A DNA stretch of 64,000 bases from Hyphomicrobiales bacterium (GCA_021286855.1 JAJTBO010000002.1:62001-126000); one strand, 5' to 3'. Positions 28,252-37,737 are shown, counted from the stretch's first letter. Program-made: numbers and translations. Notes: a model not told the origin generated them from the letters alone.

Positions 28252-29415
28252 TCACGCCGCCAGATCCGCCACCACCGCGTCCAGGACCGAGGCGCCGTCG
28301 CGGGTGGCGCGGACGCGGCGGCTGTTTCCCTCCCGGATCTCCTCGACCATGCCGTGGCTGGCCAGATCGGCCAAGCGGGCGGGGTCGAGGACGCGGCCGG
28401 AGATGTCCTCCCAGCGGTCGAGGTCGATGCCTTCGGCGAGCCGCAGGCCCATCAGCAGATATTCGTCGCCCTGCTCCTCGCGGGTCAACGCCTCGTCGTC
28501 GACGAGGCCGTGGCCGTGCGCCTCGACGAGGCGGAGCCATTTCTCCGGGTTCTTCTCCATCGCGGTGGCGCGGCGCTCGCCCTCCTCGACGATGCGGCCG
28601 TGCGCGCCGGCGCCGACGCCGACATATTCGCCGTAGCGCCAATAGACCAGATTGTGCCGGCTCTCGGCGCCGGGGCGGGCGTGGTTGGAGGTCTCGTAGG
28701 CCGGCAGGCCGGCGGCGTCGAGCACCTCGTGCGTCGCCTCCCAGAGATCGGCGGCGAGGTCCATGTCGGGCAGAATCAGCTTGCCGGCGGCGTGGAGATC
28801 GGCGAAGCGGGTCTCCTGCTCGATGGTCAGCTGGTAGACCGAGAGATGGTCGGCGGCGAGATCGACGGCGGCCTTCAACTCTTCCTTCCACTCCGCGACT
28901 GTCTGGTCGGGCCGGGCGTAGATCAGATCGAAGGAGATGCGCGGGAAGGTCAGGCGGGCGAGCGCGATGGCGTCGAGCGCCTCGGCGACGTCGTGCAGAC
29001 GGCCGAGCCGCTTCAGATCGCGATCGTTCAGCGCCTGGACGCCGAGCGAGAGCCGGTTGACGCCGGCGACGCGGTAGGCGGCGAAGTTCTCGGCTTCGGC
29101 GCTCGACGGATTGGCCTCGAGCGTCACCTCGGCGTCGCCGGCGATGGTCCAGTTCTTCGCGATCGCCTCGAGCACGGTCTCGACCGTCTGCGGCGCCATC
29201 AGGGACGGCGTGCCGCCGCCGAAGAAGATCGAGGAGACGGTGCGGCCGGGGGCGCGGGCGGCGAAATGGGCGAGTTCGCGGGCGAGCGCCCTGGCGAAGC
29301 GCGGCTGATCGACGCCGTTCGGGCGGACATGACTGTTGAAGTCGCAGTAGGGGCACTTCGACGCGCAGAACGGCCAATGCACGTAGATGCCGAAACCCGG
29401 TTCGCCCAACGCCAT
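28252..29415 (-). CDS. hemW: HemW-like radical SAM heme chaperone (coproporphyrinogen oxidase-like)
   Basis: Radical-SAM protein of 387 aa. It has the cluster triad in FCASKCPYCDF (C17, C21, C24), SSIFFGGGTPSLM, TLEANPSSAE, NRLSLGVQAL and SFDLIYARPDQT. HemW lacks the extra Cys of true HemN (CxxxCxxCxC); here the fourth position is F, consistent with a heme-insertion chaperone. It is last in the rph-rdgB-hemW unit, about 100 bp after rdgB. Confidence 0.92.
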   Translation of the reverse strand: MALGEPGFGIYVHWPFCASKCPYCDFNSHVRPNGVDQPRFARALARELAHFAARAPGRTVSSIFFGGGTPSLMAPQTVETVLEAIAKNWTIAGDAEVTLEANPSSAEAENFAAYRVAGVNRLSLGVQALNDRDLKRLGRLHDVAEALDAIALARLTFPRISFDLIYARPDQTVAEWKEELKAAVDLAADHLSVYQLTIEQETRFADLHAAGKLILPDMDLAADLWEATHEVLDAAGLPAYETSNHARPGAESRHNLVYWRYGEYVGVGAGAHGRIVEEGERRATAMEKNPEKWLRLVEAHGHGLVDDEALTREEQGDEYLLMGLRLAEGIDLDRWEDISGRVLDPARLADLASHGMVEEIREGNSRRVRATRDGASVLDAVVADLAA

Positions 29416-29511
29416 CGCCTTCTCCCCCGTCGCCGCGCCCGCCGCCTCCCTGCGGCGGGGCGAATCACTTCACGCGCCGCCGCGGATTTCAGCAGAGTTT
29501 CGCGACACCCG

Positions 29512-30138
29512 TCACAGACAACGCGTCGCGAAGGCGGAAAAGGCGCGGGCGCGATGCGAGAGCCCCTCGCCGCCGCCGTGCCGCCAGCCGTGCTTCTCCT
29601 CGGCGCTCATCTCGCCGAAGGTGCGGGTCTCGCCCTCCGGCAGGAACATCGGGTCGTAGCCGAAGCCGGCGTCGCCCCGCGGCGGCCAGACCAGCGTGCC
29701 GTGGACCTCGCCGCGCACCGTCTCGGTGTGGCCGTCGGGCCAGGCGAGGCAGAGGGCCGCGACGAAATGGGCGCGGCGATCGTCGCTGCCGGATTGAGCG
29801 AGGAGCTCTTCGACGTTGCGCATGGCGCGGGTGAAGTCCTTGTCCTCGCCGGCCCAGCGCGCCGAATAGATGCCGGGTTGGCCGCCGAGGGCGGCGACGC
29901 AGAGACCCGAATCGTCGGCCAGCGCCGGCAGGCCCGAGGCGGTCGCTGCGGCGAGCGCCTTCAAGGCGGCGTTGGCCTCGAAGGTCTCGCCGGTCTCCTC
30001 CGGCTCGGGCAGGTCGAGGTCGCCGGCCGACACCGCTTCGATCGCATAAGGCGCGAGCAGATCGCGGATCTCGGCGAGTTTGCCCTTGTTGTGGGTGGCG
30101 ACGACGATCCTGCCGCCTTCCAGACGACGCTCGGTCAT
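29512..30138 (-). CDS. rdgB: XTP/dITP diphosphatase RdgB (HAM1 family)
   Basis: House-cleaning pyrophosphatase that removes inosine and xanthosine triphosphates from the nucleotide pool. The 208-aa protein has [54 protein letters not shown] (catalytic Asp) and the C-terminal [20 protein letters not shown]. Length and motifs are standard. It lies about 45 bp downstream of rph on the same strand. Confidence 0.96.
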   Translation of the reverse strand: MTERRLEGGRIVVATHNKGKLAEIRDLLAPYAIEAVSAGDLDLPEPEETGETFEANAALKALAAATASGLPALADDSGLCVAALGGQPGIYSARWAGEDKDFTRAMRNVEELLAQSGSDDRRAHFVAALCLAWPDGHTETVRGEVHGTLVWPPRGDAGFGYDPMFLPEGETRTFGEMSAEEKHGWRHGGGEGLSHRARAFSAFATRCL

Positions 30139-30181
30139 GGGCTCCTCCCTCGTCGATACGTCCGGCGTCCTCCCGCCGGAC

Positions 30182-30895
30182 TCAGGTCACGACCAGCCGC
30201 TGCAGCTCGACGAGGCCGGCGACGCCGGTCTCGGCCAGATCCATCAGGGCGTTGAGCTGTTCGCGAGTGAAGGGCCGGCCTTCGGCCGTGCCCTGGATCT
30301 CGACGATGCCGCCGGAGCCGGTCATGACGAAATTGGCGTCGGTCTCGGCGACCGAATCCTCGGCGTAGTCGAGGTCGAGCACCGGCACGCCCTTCCAGAT
30401 GCCGCAGGAGACCGCGGCGACGTGATCCTTGAGGACGTCGTCCTTGATCATCGAGCGGGCGCGCATCCAGGCGAGGCAGTCGTGCAGGGCGATCCAGGCG
30501 CCGGTGATCGACGCGGTGCGGGTGCCGCCGTCGGCCTGGATCACGTCGCAGTCGACGGTGATCTGGCGTTCGCCGAGCGCCTGGAGATCGACCACCGCGC
30601 GAAGCGAGCGGCCGATCAGGCGTTGGATCTCCTGGGTGCGGCCGGACGGCTTGCCGGCGGTGACCTCGCGACGCATGCGGTCGTGAGTGGCGCGGGGCAG
30701 CATGCCGTATTCGGCGGTGACCCAACCGCGCCGCTGGCCGCGCAGCCAACCGGGCACGCTGTCTTCCAGCGAAGCGGTGCAGAGAACATGGGTGTCGCCG
30801 AACTTGACGAGGCAGGAGCCTTCGGCGTGCTTGGCGACGCCGCGTTCGAGCGCGACGGGGCGCATTTCGTCGGCGGCGCGTTTGGACGGACGCAT
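30182..30895 (-). CDS. rph: ribonuclease PH
   Basis: Phosphate-dependent 3'-5' exoribonuclease that trims tRNA 3' ends. The 237-aa protein starts [20 protein letters not shown] and carries [72 protein letters not shown] and [21 protein letters not shown] four codons upstream lies inside a parS-like site and is not needed. A parS-like site starts only 6 bp upstream of the start codon, where a ribosome binding site would lie. hrcA is divergent. Confidence 0.96.
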   Translation of the reverse strand: MRPSKRAADEMRPVALERGVAKHAEGSCLVKFGDTHVLCTASLEDSVPGWLRGQRRGWVTAEYGMLPRATHDRMRREVTAGKPSGRTQEIQRLIGRSLRAVVDLQALGERQITVDCDVIQADGGTRTASITGAWIALHDCLAWMRARSMIKDDVLKDHVAAVSCGIWKGVPVLDLDYAEDSVAETDANFVMTGSGGIVEIQGTAEGRPFTREQLNALMDLAETGVAGLVELQRLVVT

Positions 30896-30900
30896 GGAGT

Positions 30901-30914
30901 GTCTCACGTGAAAC
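30901..30914. promoter_or_regulatory. parS-like site 2, immediately upstream of rph
   Basis: GTCTCACGTGAAAC, one base from GTTTCACGTGAAAC. It occupies the 20 bp directly before the rph start codon in the rph-hrcA divergent gap. Confidence 0.65.
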
Positions 30915-31041
30915 TCGGATCGGTTTCCCTAGCCCGGCATCGAACGCAGGTAAAGGCGGAAAGGCCCCAGGGGCGCGATTGAAACGTCGCGGCGCTCGTG
31001 GTTCCATCGCGACGAACAGATCCTCGAACGCAACCGACGCC

Positions 31042-32133
31042 ATGGCGATCCCGACTTCCTTCCGCGGCTCCGTCGCCTCCCCCGCCAGCGGCTCGCTGGC
31101 GCAGCTCGACGAGCGGTCGCGCGAAATCTTCCGCCGCATCGTCGAGGGCTATCTCGACACCGGCGAACCGGTCGGCTCGCGCAACATCTCGAGGCTGCTG
31201 CCGATGGCGCTGTCGCCGGCCTCGGTCCGCAACGTCATGGCCGACCTCGAGGACGCCGGCCTGATCTTCGCCCCGCACACTTCGGCCGGACGGCTGCCGA
31301 CCGAGCAGGGCCTACGCTTCTTCGTCGACGCGATGCTGGAGATCGGCGATCTCGGCGAGGAGGAGCGCCGCCGGATCGAGGCGGAGGTGCGCGCCGCCGG
31401 GCGGACGCCGGAAGAGGTGCTGACCGAGGCGAGCCGGATGCTGTCGGGTCTGACTCGCGGCGCCGGCGTGGTGCTCGCCCACAAGGCGGACCTCAGGCTC
31501 AAGCACATCGAATTCGTCCGGCTGGAGCCGACCAAGGCGCTGGTCGTGCTGGTCGGCGAGGACGGATCGGTCGAAAACCGGCTGATCGACCTGCCGATCG
31601 GACTGCCGCCGTCGGCGCTCGCCGAGGCGACCAATTTCCTCAACGGCGCGATCCGCGGCCGGACGCTCGCCGAGGCGCGCGTCGAACTGGAGAGGTTGCA
31701 ACTCGCCCGCCAGGCCGAGCTCGACCGGCTGACGGCGCAGGTGGTCGACGACGGGCTCGCCACCTGGGCCGGGGTCGCGGAGGGGCGGCCGCAGCAGCTG
31801 ATCGTGCGCGGCCGGGCCAATCTGCTCGAGGATCTGAAGGCGGCGGAGGATCTGGAGCGGATCCGCTCGCTGTTCGACGATCTGGAAAGGAACCGCGAAC
31901 TGATCGAGCTGCTCGGCGACGCCGAGCGCGGCGACGGGGTCCGGATCTTCATCGGCTCGGAGGCGAAACTCTTTTCGCTGTCCGGCTCGTCGCTGATCGT
32001 CTCGCCCTATCGCGACAGCGAGGCGCGGGTGGTCGGCGTGCTCGGCGTGATCGGCCCGACCCGGCTGCACTACGGTCGGATCGTGCCGATGGTCGACTAT
32101 ACGGCGAAGCTGGTCAGCCGGTTGATCGGGTGA
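31042..32133 (+). CDS. hrcA: heat-inducible transcription repressor HrcA
   Basis: Repressor of heat-shock operons that binds CIRCE elements. The 363-aa protein has the winged-helix N-terminus [30 protein letters not shown] and [44 protein letters not shown]-like middle and the C-terminal [29 protein letters not shown] follow. The start MAIPTSF was preferred to one 21 codons upstream. No CIRCE-like repeat was found near it, and grpE is not downstream as it often is. Confidence 0.96.
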   Translation: MAIPTSFRGSVASPASGSLAQLDERSREIFRRIVEGYLDTGEPVGSRNISRLLPMALSPASVRNVMADLEDAGLIFAPHTSAGRLPTEQGLRFFVDAMLEIGDLGEEERRRIEAEVRAAGRTPEEVLTEASRMLSGLTRGAGVVLAHKADLRLKHIEFVRLEPTKALVVLVGEDGSVENRLIDLPIGLPPSALAEATNFLNGAIRGRTLAEARVELERLQLARQAELDRLTAQVVDDGLATWAGVAEGRPQQLIVRGRANLLEDLKAAEDLERIRSLFDDLERNRELIELLGDAERGDGVRIFIGSEAKLFSLSGSSLIVSPYRDSEARVVGVLGVIGPTRLHYGRIVPMVDYTAKLVSRLIG

Positions 32134-32184
32134 GGTCGATTCGGCGGCGATCGATTCGGGGTCGAGACGACCTCGCTCGCCTCT

Positions 32185-32724
32185 TCACCAGTATTTCGGC
32201 CAGTTCGTCGGGCGCGTGGCGTTGAGATAGACGAGCGCGACGAGGACCAGCGCCAGCGCCCCGAGAAGCGTCGGGGCGATCAGGAATCCCCAGCCGGGAT
32301 GCGACAGCCAGACGATCACCGGGTTCGAGCCGGCCGGCGGATGGACGGTGCGGGTCGCCATCATCGCGGCGATCGCCAGCGCGGTGGCCAGCCCCGCCGT
32401 CCACCAGTGCGGGCCCAGAAGCGCGAGGCACAGAAGCCCGATCGCGGAACTGGCGACATGGCCGACGACGACGTTGCGCGGCTGCGAGAAGGGCGCGTCG
32501 GGGAAGCCGAAGACCAGCACGCAGCTCGCGCCGAAGGAGCCGAGCGTCAACGCCGCGCCGGTCGCGCCGGAAAGGGCGGCGAGAAGCCCGATCGCGACGA
32601 AACCGCCGAGACCTGCGAGGACGATCGCACGGGTCGGGGCGCGGTCGGGGATCGGCCCGCCGCCGGCGAATTTCATGGCGAGGTGGGCTCGCGATCGTTC
32701 CGCTGCGGTCGCTTCCATCTCCAT
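32185..32724 (-). CDS. HPP-family integral membrane protein
   Basis: Membrane protein of 179 aa with four or five hydrophobic segments from about residue 30 and the family-naming motif in RTVHPPAGSNPVIVW. FGASCVLVFGFPDAPFSQPRNVVVGH is also typical. Some HPP proteins take part in nitrite transport into chloroplasts and cyanobacteria; the bacterial substrate is generally unknown. The start at 32724 was chosen because TTTGGAGA precedes it. A further Met at 32745 would place the start inside the operator. It sits downstream of a TetR gene that shares its operator motif. Confidence 0.85.
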   Translation of the reverse strand: MEMEATAAERSRAHLAMKFAGGGPIPDRAPTRAIVLAGLGGFVAIGLLAALSGATGAALTLGSFGASCVLVFGFPDAPFSQPRNVVVGHVASSAIGLLCLALLGPHWWTAGLATALAIAAMMATRTVHPPAGSNPVIVWLSHPGWGFLIAPTLLGALALVLVALVYLNATRPTNWPKYW

Positions 32725-32741
32725 CGCGGTTTTCTCCAAAA

Positions 32742-32763
32742 ACATACCGAACGGTTTGTATGT
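32742..32763. promoter_or_regulatory. operator-like inverted repeat upstream of the HPP gene
   Basis: A 22-bp imperfect inverted repeat. ACATAC on the left mirrors GTATGT on the right, around the core ACCGAACGGT (32746-32755). The same 10-bp core recurs before the tetR gene at 33488-33497, which suggests one repressor binds both. Confidence 0.65.
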
Positions 32764-32900
32764 TTTCGAAGATCGATGCGGACGTCAAGAGCGACCGCGA
32801 AAAGGGACTTTCGAAATCCCGAACGCCGCATCCCGGCCGATCCGATCGCCCGGCGAAGCGGGAGCGGCGGCGATGCGTCCGAAGACCGGCGGGCCTCGCG

Positions 32901-33464
32901 TCAGACCGATGAGCGGACCTCGTCGAGCAGGCGGCGATGGAGGCGACGCAGCGGTTCGACGTCGCCGTCGATGCGCTGGACGAGGACGCAACCGTGCACG
33001 GCGGCGAGCGCGTCGGCGGCCGCCGCGGCGGCGGCCTCCGGCGTCCGTCCGGCGGCGAAGACGGCGCGATAGCAGGCGCGCCAGTCATCGAAGAAGCGGC
33101 GGATGGCGGCGCGGAAGGGTTCGCTCGCCACGCCGATCTCGAGGCTCAGATTGGCGAGGAGACAGCCGTCGGGATGGGCGAGGAAGAAGGCCTCGACGGC
33201 CGCGTTCATCGCCGCCAACTCCACCCTGCCGGGCTCTTCGACGCGCGTCACGGGCGCGAAGACGACGTCGGCGAAGTGGGCCTCGACCCGCTCCATGGCG
33301 GCGAGCGCCAACGCCTCCTTGGTCGGGAAGTGGTGATAGAGGCTGCCCTTGGTGACGCCGCAGGCGCGCACGATCTCGTCGATGCCGGTCGCCGAATAGC
33401 CCTTGGCGCGAAAGAGCGCCGTCGCCTCGTCGAGGAGCCGGTCCCGACCGACGCGTTTCGTCAT
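32901..33464 (-). CDS. TetR-family transcriptional repressor
   Basis: One-component repressor of 187 aa. The N-terminal HTH is [49 protein letters not shown], a very typical TetR helix-turn-helix with YHHF. The C-terminal ligand domain includes [11 protein letters not shown], often seen in AcuR/NemR-like regulators, with a Cys that could be redox-sensitive. It lies upstream of and on the same strand as the HPP gene, and both promoters contain ACCGAACGGT. It probably represses itself and the HPP gene. Inducer unknown. Confidence 0.9.
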   Translation of the reverse strand: MTKRVGRDRLLDEATALFRAKGYSATGIDEIVRACGVTKGSLYHHFPTKEALALAAMERVEAHFADVVFAPVTRVEEPGRVELAAMNAAVEAFFLAHPDGCLLANLSLEIGVASEPFRAAIRRFFDDWRACYRAVFAAGRTPEAAAAAAADALAAVHGCVLVQRIDGDVEPLRRLHRRLLDEVRSSV

Positions 33465-33485
33465 GATCCGCCCTCGCCTCGCCGC

Positions 33486-33499
33486 CGACCGAACGGTCG
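33486..33499. promoter_or_regulatory. operator-like repeat upstream of tetR
   Basis: CGACCGAACGGTCG is palindromic except for its two central bases, and lies 22 bp upstream of the tetR start. It shares ACCGAACGGT with the site before the HPP gene, as expected for autorepression. Confidence 0.6.
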
Positions 33500-33632
33500 G
33501 TATGGTCTCAGCCCTACACCGTTTTCCGCCCCCGGGATACGTCCGGCCGGCGTGGGCGTTGGCATCGGCGATCGGCGCGCCTACATGTGGCGGACCGGAG
33601 GCTCGCCTCCCCTCAGCATCGGAGCCTCGCGC

Positions 33633-34196
33633 ATGACCACCGCCCCGACCTCGTCCTCGCCGGAAAGCTGGCACGGCACCACCATTCTCGCCGTGCGCAA
33701 GGGGGCCAAGGTTGTCGTCGCCGGCGACGGGCAGGTCACGCTCGGCGCCACCGTGATCAAGCACACGGCGCGCAAGGTGCGGCGGCTCGGGCGCGGCGAC
33801 GTGATCGGCGGCTTCGCCGGGGCGACCGCCGACGCCTTCACCCTGTTCGAACGGCTGGAAAAGAAGCTCGAGCAGTATCCGGGGCAGCTGACGCGGGCCT
33901 GCGTCGAGCTCGCCAAGGACTGGCGCACCGACCGCTATCTGCGCCGTCTGGAGGCGATGATGATCGTCGCCGACGCGACGACCACGCTCGTCCTGACCGG
34001 CAACGGCGACGTGCTGGAGCCGGAAGGCGGCGTCGCCGGGATCGGCTCGGGCGGAATCTTTGCGCTCGCGGCGGCCCGGGCCCTGATCGATCAGGATCTC
34101 GATCCGGAGGCGATCGCCCGCAAGGCGATGGCGATCGCGGCGGAGATCTGCGTCTACACCAACACCAACGTCGTGGTGGAGACGATCGGCGGATGA
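33633..34196 (+). CDS. hslV: ATP-dependent protease subunit HslV (peptidase)
   Basis: Threonine-protease subunit of the HslUV (ClpQY) proteasome-like complex. The 187-aa protein has [61 protein letters not shown] and GNGDVLEP. The catalytic Thr is not at position 2 but after a 14-residue leader ending in HG, so processing at Gly-Thr is implied. The last base pairs overlap the next gene as ATGA. It is the first gene of hslV / membrane protein / hslU. Confidence 0.95.
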   Translation: MTTAPTSSSPESWHGTTILAVRKGAKVVVAGDGQVTLGATVIKHTARKVRRLGRGDVIGGFAGATADAFTLFERLEKKLEQYPGQLTRACVELAKDWRTDRYLRRLEAMMIVADATTTLVLTGNGDVLEPEGGVAGIGSGGIFALAAARALIDQDLDPEAIARKAMAIAAEICVYTNTNVVVETIGG

Positions 34197-35263
34197 GCGG
34201 CTCCTCCCTTTCCGACGCCGACGTCGTCGCGATCGACCTCGAGGACCTCGAGGCGGCGATCGCCGACGGCGTGATCGAGCGCGAGAGGGCGCAAGCGCTT
34301 CTCGCCCATGCCTCGACGCGTCGACGGGCGACGCCGTCGCCGACCGTCGACGAGGAGGACGTGCGCCTCGTCACGTCGTTCAACGACCTCTTCGTGACGA
34401 TCGGCATCGCTCTCTCGGCCGGCTCGCTGGTGGCGCTCGGGGCGTCCTTTGCGCCGAACCTGACCGCGCCGGCGGTGGCGGCGCTCGCCTGGGGGCTCGC
34501 CGAGATCTTCACGGCGCGGCGGCGGATGGCCTTTCCGAGCCTGGCGCTGGCGCTGCTGTTCGTCGCCGCGGCGGCGGCCAGCGTGATGGTTCCGCTCGAT
34601 CGGTCCGACGGATCGGCGATCATCATCGCCGGCGGCGGCGTCGGACTGCTCGCGGGGTTCGTTCATTGGCGGCGCTTCCGGGTGCCGATCGCCATGGCGG
34701 GGCTCACCGCCGGCGGCATCGGCATCGCGGTCGGTTTCGCCGCCCTCGTCGCGCCGAATCTGATGAACCGGCATGCCGACGTGGTGGCGCTCGTTACCGG
34801 CGTCGCGGTCTTTCTCTTCGCGATGCGCTGGGATCTGAGCGATCCGGCGCGACGGACGCGGCGCAGCGACGTCGCCTTCTGGCTGCACGTGCTGGCCGCG
34901 CCGCTCATCGTCCATCCGCTCGCCGGCTTGGCCGGGGCCGGATTCGGCTTCCAAATTCCAACGTCGCCCTGGCCGGTGCTGGGGATGTTCACGGCTCTCG
35001 CGATGGTCGCGATCGTCATCGATCGGCGCGCGCTCCTGGTCTCGGGCCTCGCCTATTTCGGCGGGTCGATCCTGGTCCTGATCGAACGGGCCGGATGGTC
35101 GGGCCAGAACCTGGCGGCGACGACGGTCGGACTGGTGGGGGCCTCGGTCATCGTCCTGTCGATCGCCTGGACGCCGCTGCGCGATCTCATCCTGCGTTTC
35201 GTTCCCGCGCCCGTTCGCGCCGTCGTGCCGGCGCCGCGCGCCTCTCGAGGATCCTCGTCATGA
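34193..35263 (+). CDS. polytopic membrane protein of unknown function within the hslVU operon
   Basis: Protein of 356 aa that I do not recognise. The first 60 residues are soluble and acidic ([20 protein letters not shown], then a Thr/Arg-rich linker). About ten hydrophobic segments follow, for example [41 protein letters not shown] and [20 protein letters not shown], with short polar loops. The layout resembles DUF2157-type proteins, but I cannot confirm that. ATGA overlaps join it both to hslV upstream and to hslU downstream, so it is translationally coupled to the protease. Confidence 0.8.
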   Translation: MSGSSLSDADVVAIDLEDLEAAIADGVIERERAQALLAHASTRRRATPSPTVDEEDVRLVTSFNDLFVTIGIALSAGSLVALGASFAPNLTAPAVAALAWGLAEIFTARRRMAFPSLALALLFVAAAAASVMVPLDRSDGSAIIIAGGGVGLLAGFVHWRRFRVPIAMAGLTAGGIGIAVGFAALVAPNLMNRHADVVALVTGVAVFLFAMRWDLSDPARRTRRSDVAFWLHVLAAPLIVHPLAGLAGAGFGFQIPTSPWPVLGMFTALAMVAIVIDRRALLVSGLAYFGGSILVLIERAGWSGQNLAATTVGLVGASVIVLSIAWTPLRDLILRFVPAPVRAVVPAPRASRGSSS

Positions 35264-36564
35264 CCAATTTCTCGCCGCGCGAGATCGTCTCCGAACTCGA
35301 TCGCTACATCGTCGGGCAGAAGGACGCCAAACGCGCCGTCGCCATCGCGCTGCGCAATCGGTGGCGTCGCCAGCAGCTCGAAGGGCACCTGCGCGACGAG
35401 GTTCTGCCGAAGAACATCCTGATGATCGGGCCGACCGGCGTCGGCAAGACCGAGATCTCACGGCGGCTGGCGAAACTCGCTGACGCGCCGTTCCTCAAGG
35501 TCGAGGCGACCAAGTTCACGGAAGTGGGCTACGTCGGGCGCGACGTGGACAGCATCGTCCGCGATCTGGTCGAGGTCGGCATCGGCCTCGTCAAGGCGCG
35601 CAAACGCGCCGAGGTGCGGGCCAAGGCGGAAATGGCGGCGGAGGAGCGGGTGCTCGACGCGCTGGTCGGCAAGTCGGCCTCGCCGGCGACGCGCGACAGT
35701 TTCCGCCGCAAGCTGCGGGCCGGCGAGCTGAACGACAAGGAGATCGAGATCGAGGTTTCTTCCGCGCCGGCGATGCCGAACTTCGACATTCCCGGCATGC
35801 CCGGCGGATCGATCGGGGTGATGAACCTCGGCGAGATGTTCGGCAAGGCCTTCGGCGGGCCGAAGAAGACGCGCCGCGTCACCGTCGCCGAGGCGCACGT
35901 GCCCTTGATGGCCGAGGAATCCGACAAGCTGCTCGATCAGGAGCAGGTGACGGCGGAGGCGATCCGGGCGGTCGAGGAAAACGGCATCGTCTTCCTCGAC
36001 GAGATCGACAAGATCTGCGCCCGCGAGAACCGCGGCGGCGCCGACGTCTCCCGCGAGGGCGTGCAACGTGATCTGCTGCCCTTGATCGAGGGCACGACGG
36101 TTTCGACCAAATACGGGCCGGTGAAGACCGACCACGTCCTCTTCATCGCTTCGGGCGCCTTCCACGTGGCGACGCCGGCGGACCTCCTGCCGGAGCTGCA
36201 GGGCCGTCTGCCTATCCGGGTCGAACTGAAGCCGCTCGGCAAGGAGGACTTCGAGCGGATCCTGACCGACACGGAAGCGAGCCTGATCAAGCAATACGTG
36301 GCGCTGATGGCGACGGAGGGCGTGACGCTCGAGGTGACGGCCGACGCGATCGCCGAGATCGCCTCGGTCGCGGTGGAGATCAACTCCACCGTCGAGAACA
36401 TCGGCGCGCGGCGGCTGCAGACGGTGATGGAGCGGATCCTCGACGAGATCTCCTTCACCGCGCCCGACCGCTCCGGCGAGACGATCGTGATCGACGCGAA
36501 CCACGTGCGGGAGAACATCGGGGAGCTGGCGAAGAACGCCGATCTCAGCCGGTTCATTCTGTGA
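35260..36564 (+). CDS. hslU: ATP-dependent protease ATPase subunit HslU
   Basis: AAA+ unfoldase of HslUV. The 434-aa protein starts [20 protein letters not shown], has Walker A GPTGVGKT at 57-64 and the substrate pore motif in [13 protein letters not shown]. An intermediate I-domain covers about 110-230. Walker B is in IVFLDEIDK near 245, sensor residues in [20 protein letters not shown], and the C-terminus ends in ADLSRFIL, the tail that docks into HslV. Its start codon overlaps the stop of the membrane protein gene. Confidence 0.97.
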   Translation: MTNFSPREIVSELDRYIVGQKDAKRAVAIALRNRWRRQQLEGHLRDEVLPKNILMIGPTGVGKTEISRRLAKLADAPFLKVEATKFTEVGYVGRDVDSIVRDLVEVGIGLVKARKRAEVRAKAEMAAEERVLDALVGKSASPATRDSFRRKLRAGELNDKEIEIEVSSAPAMPNFDIPGMPGGSIGVMNLGEMFGKAFGGPKKTRRVTVAEAHVPLMAEESDKLLDQEQVTAEAIRAVEENGIVFLDEIDKICARENRGGADVSREGVQRDLLPLIEGTTVSTKYGPVKTDHVLFIASGAFHVATPADLLPELQGRLPIRVELKPLGKEDFERILTDTEASLIKQYVALMATEGVTLEVTADAIAEIASVAVEINSTVENIGARRLQTVMERILDEISFTAPDRSGETIVIDANHVRENIGELAKNADLSRFIL

Positions 36565-36605
36565 CGGCGTCGCCTCGGAGCGGCCTCGGAGAGGGACACG
36601 GACGA

Positions 36606-36625
36606 CCCTCCCCCGAGGGGGAGGG
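36606..36625. terminator. hairpin between convergent hslU and the HTH gene
   Basis: CCCTCCCC and GGGGAGGG form a perfect 8-bp stem around CGAG, 42 bp after the hslU stop and 31 bp before the end of the converging HTH gene. It lacks a T-run. Confidence 0.45.
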
Positions 36626-36655
36626 GTTCCCTCGCGTGATCCGACCTCGGAGGGT

Positions 36656-37027
36656 TCACGCCCCATCCTTCGCCGCCGCCACTCGGACGCGATGCACCAG
36701 CTCCCTGAGCGAGGCTTTCGACAGGCCGCGGATCCGGTTCGCCAGGAGATTGGCGAGCTCGGTCGCCTCCGGCTCGAGGCCGCTGGTGTCGACGACGATG
36801 CGGGGGTCGGAGCTTTCTGCGAGGCGCTGCAGCTCCTCCGCCTCGTCCCAGATCACGTTGAAATAGGCGATGATGCGCTGGACCATGTACCAGGTCGGCA
36901 CGCCGCGCTTGCCGTGTTCGAGGGCGGAGAGATAGGCCGGCGAGACGGCCAGCGCCGCCGCCATCTCCTTCAGGGTGAGGCCGCGCTCCTGGCGCAGCTG
37001 CCGCAGTTTCGCGCCGAAGGGCGTCAT
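36656..37027 (-). CDS. XRE-family helix-turn-helix DNA-binding protein
   Basis: Protein of 123 aa. The HTH (about 4-60) reads FGAKLRQLRQERGLTLKEMAAALAVSPAYLSALEHGKRGVPTWYMVQRIIAYFN. A C-terminal helical part with an acidic patch (DEAEELQRLAESSDPRIVVDTSGL) and RVRVAAAKDGA follows. Its start overlaps the smr stop as ATGA. The position at the end of the tim44-mltA-smr unit is conserved in related organisms as far as I recall. Target genes unknown. Confidence 0.88.
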   Translation of the reverse strand: MTPFGAKLRQLRQERGLTLKEMAAALAVSPAYLSALEHGKRGVPTWYMVQRIIAYFNVIWDEAEELQRLAESSDPRIVVDTSGLEPEATELANLLANRIRGLSKASLRELVHRVRVAAAKDGA

Positions 37028-37737
37028 TCCCGGTCCCCCTTCGCGCCCCGTGGCCGGCGCAGACGAACGTAGATCGCGCCGGCGCCGCCGTGCGCCAGAT
37101 GCGCCTCCTCGTAGCCCAGGACGACGTCGCGCAGCGTCGGGTCGGCCAGCCAATGCGGCACCGCCCGGCGCAGCACGCCGCGATCGTCGGGACCGCGGCC
37201 GCGATCCTTGCCCGGACCCTGGCCCTTGCCGGTGATGACCAGGACCATGCGCGCGCCGCGAGCGCGCGCGGTGATCAGGAAGCCGCGCAACAGCGAATGA
37301 GCGGCCGCTTCGGTATAGCCGTGCAGGTCGAGGCGCTCGTCGATCGGGATCGCGCCGCGCACCAGCCGTCGCTTGGTGCGGTGATCGAGCCGGGTCAGCG
37401 ACGGCGGCGCGGTCACCGCCGGGGCGAGGCCGTCCGGCCGCTCCAGATGTTTCACGTGAATCACTGAAGCCGGACCGACGGCGGCGCGGCGCGACGGTCC
37501 GGTCGGGCGGACGACCTTCGGTTCGCGGGGTGGATTCGGCGGCGGAACGGGTTCGGCGGGAGGTGATGCGACCTGTGGCCCGGCGGTGCTCGATTCGGCT
37601 TCGATCGAATCGGGTTTGCAACGACGGCGCGGGTCGGGCGCGACGAGCGGGTCGACGGAGGCCGCGACCGTCTCCCAGAGACGGCGCTCCTCCTCGCTCA
37701 GACGGCGGGCGCGGCGGCGGCCGAGGCTGGAGGTCAC
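37024..37737 (-). CDS. Smr-domain protein (putative endonuclease)
   Basis: Protein of 237 aa. A proline-rich, probably disordered N-terminal half (about 40-110) precedes a C-terminal Smr domain with LDLHG at 136-140, VITGKG at 167-172 and HGGAGAIYV at about 206. Smr domains nick branched DNA or cleave RNA in several families. The start is GTG with GGAGGGG upstream, and GTGA overlaps the mltA stop. A parS-like site inside the gene (37449) encodes IHVKH at residues 93-97 of the disordered part. Confidence 0.88.
   Translation of the reverse strand: MTSSLGRRRARRLSEEERRLWETVAASVDPLVAPDPRRRCKPDSIEAESSTAGPQVASPPAEPVPPPNPPREPKVVRPTGPSRRAAVGPASVIHVKHLERPDGLAPAVTAPPSLTRLDHRTKRRLVRGAIPIDERLDLHGYTEAAAHSLLRGFLITARARGARMVLVITGKGQGPGKDRGRGPDDRGVLRRAVPHWLADPTLRDVVLGYEEAHLAHGGAGAIYVRLRRPRGAKGDRE
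37449..37462. promoter_or_regulatory. parS-like site 3, inside the smr gene
   Basis: GTTTCACGTGAATC, one base from the perfect core. With flanks (T before, A after) it matches 15 of 16 positions of TGTTTCACGTGAAACA. It lies in a poorly constrained coding region. Confidence 0.75.

Noticed and set aside
30896-31041. CIRCE element near hrcA
   Set aside because: Looked for TTAGCACTC-N9-GAGTGCTAA-like repeats in the rph-hrcA gap and found none.
35896-35901. CACGTG in hslU as a further parS site
   Set aside because: Flanks do not match the parS arms beyond the central hexamer.
36163-36168. Second CACGTG in hslU (TTCCACGTGG) as a parS site
   Set aside because: Only one arm partly matches; too many mismatches compared with the seven accepted sites.
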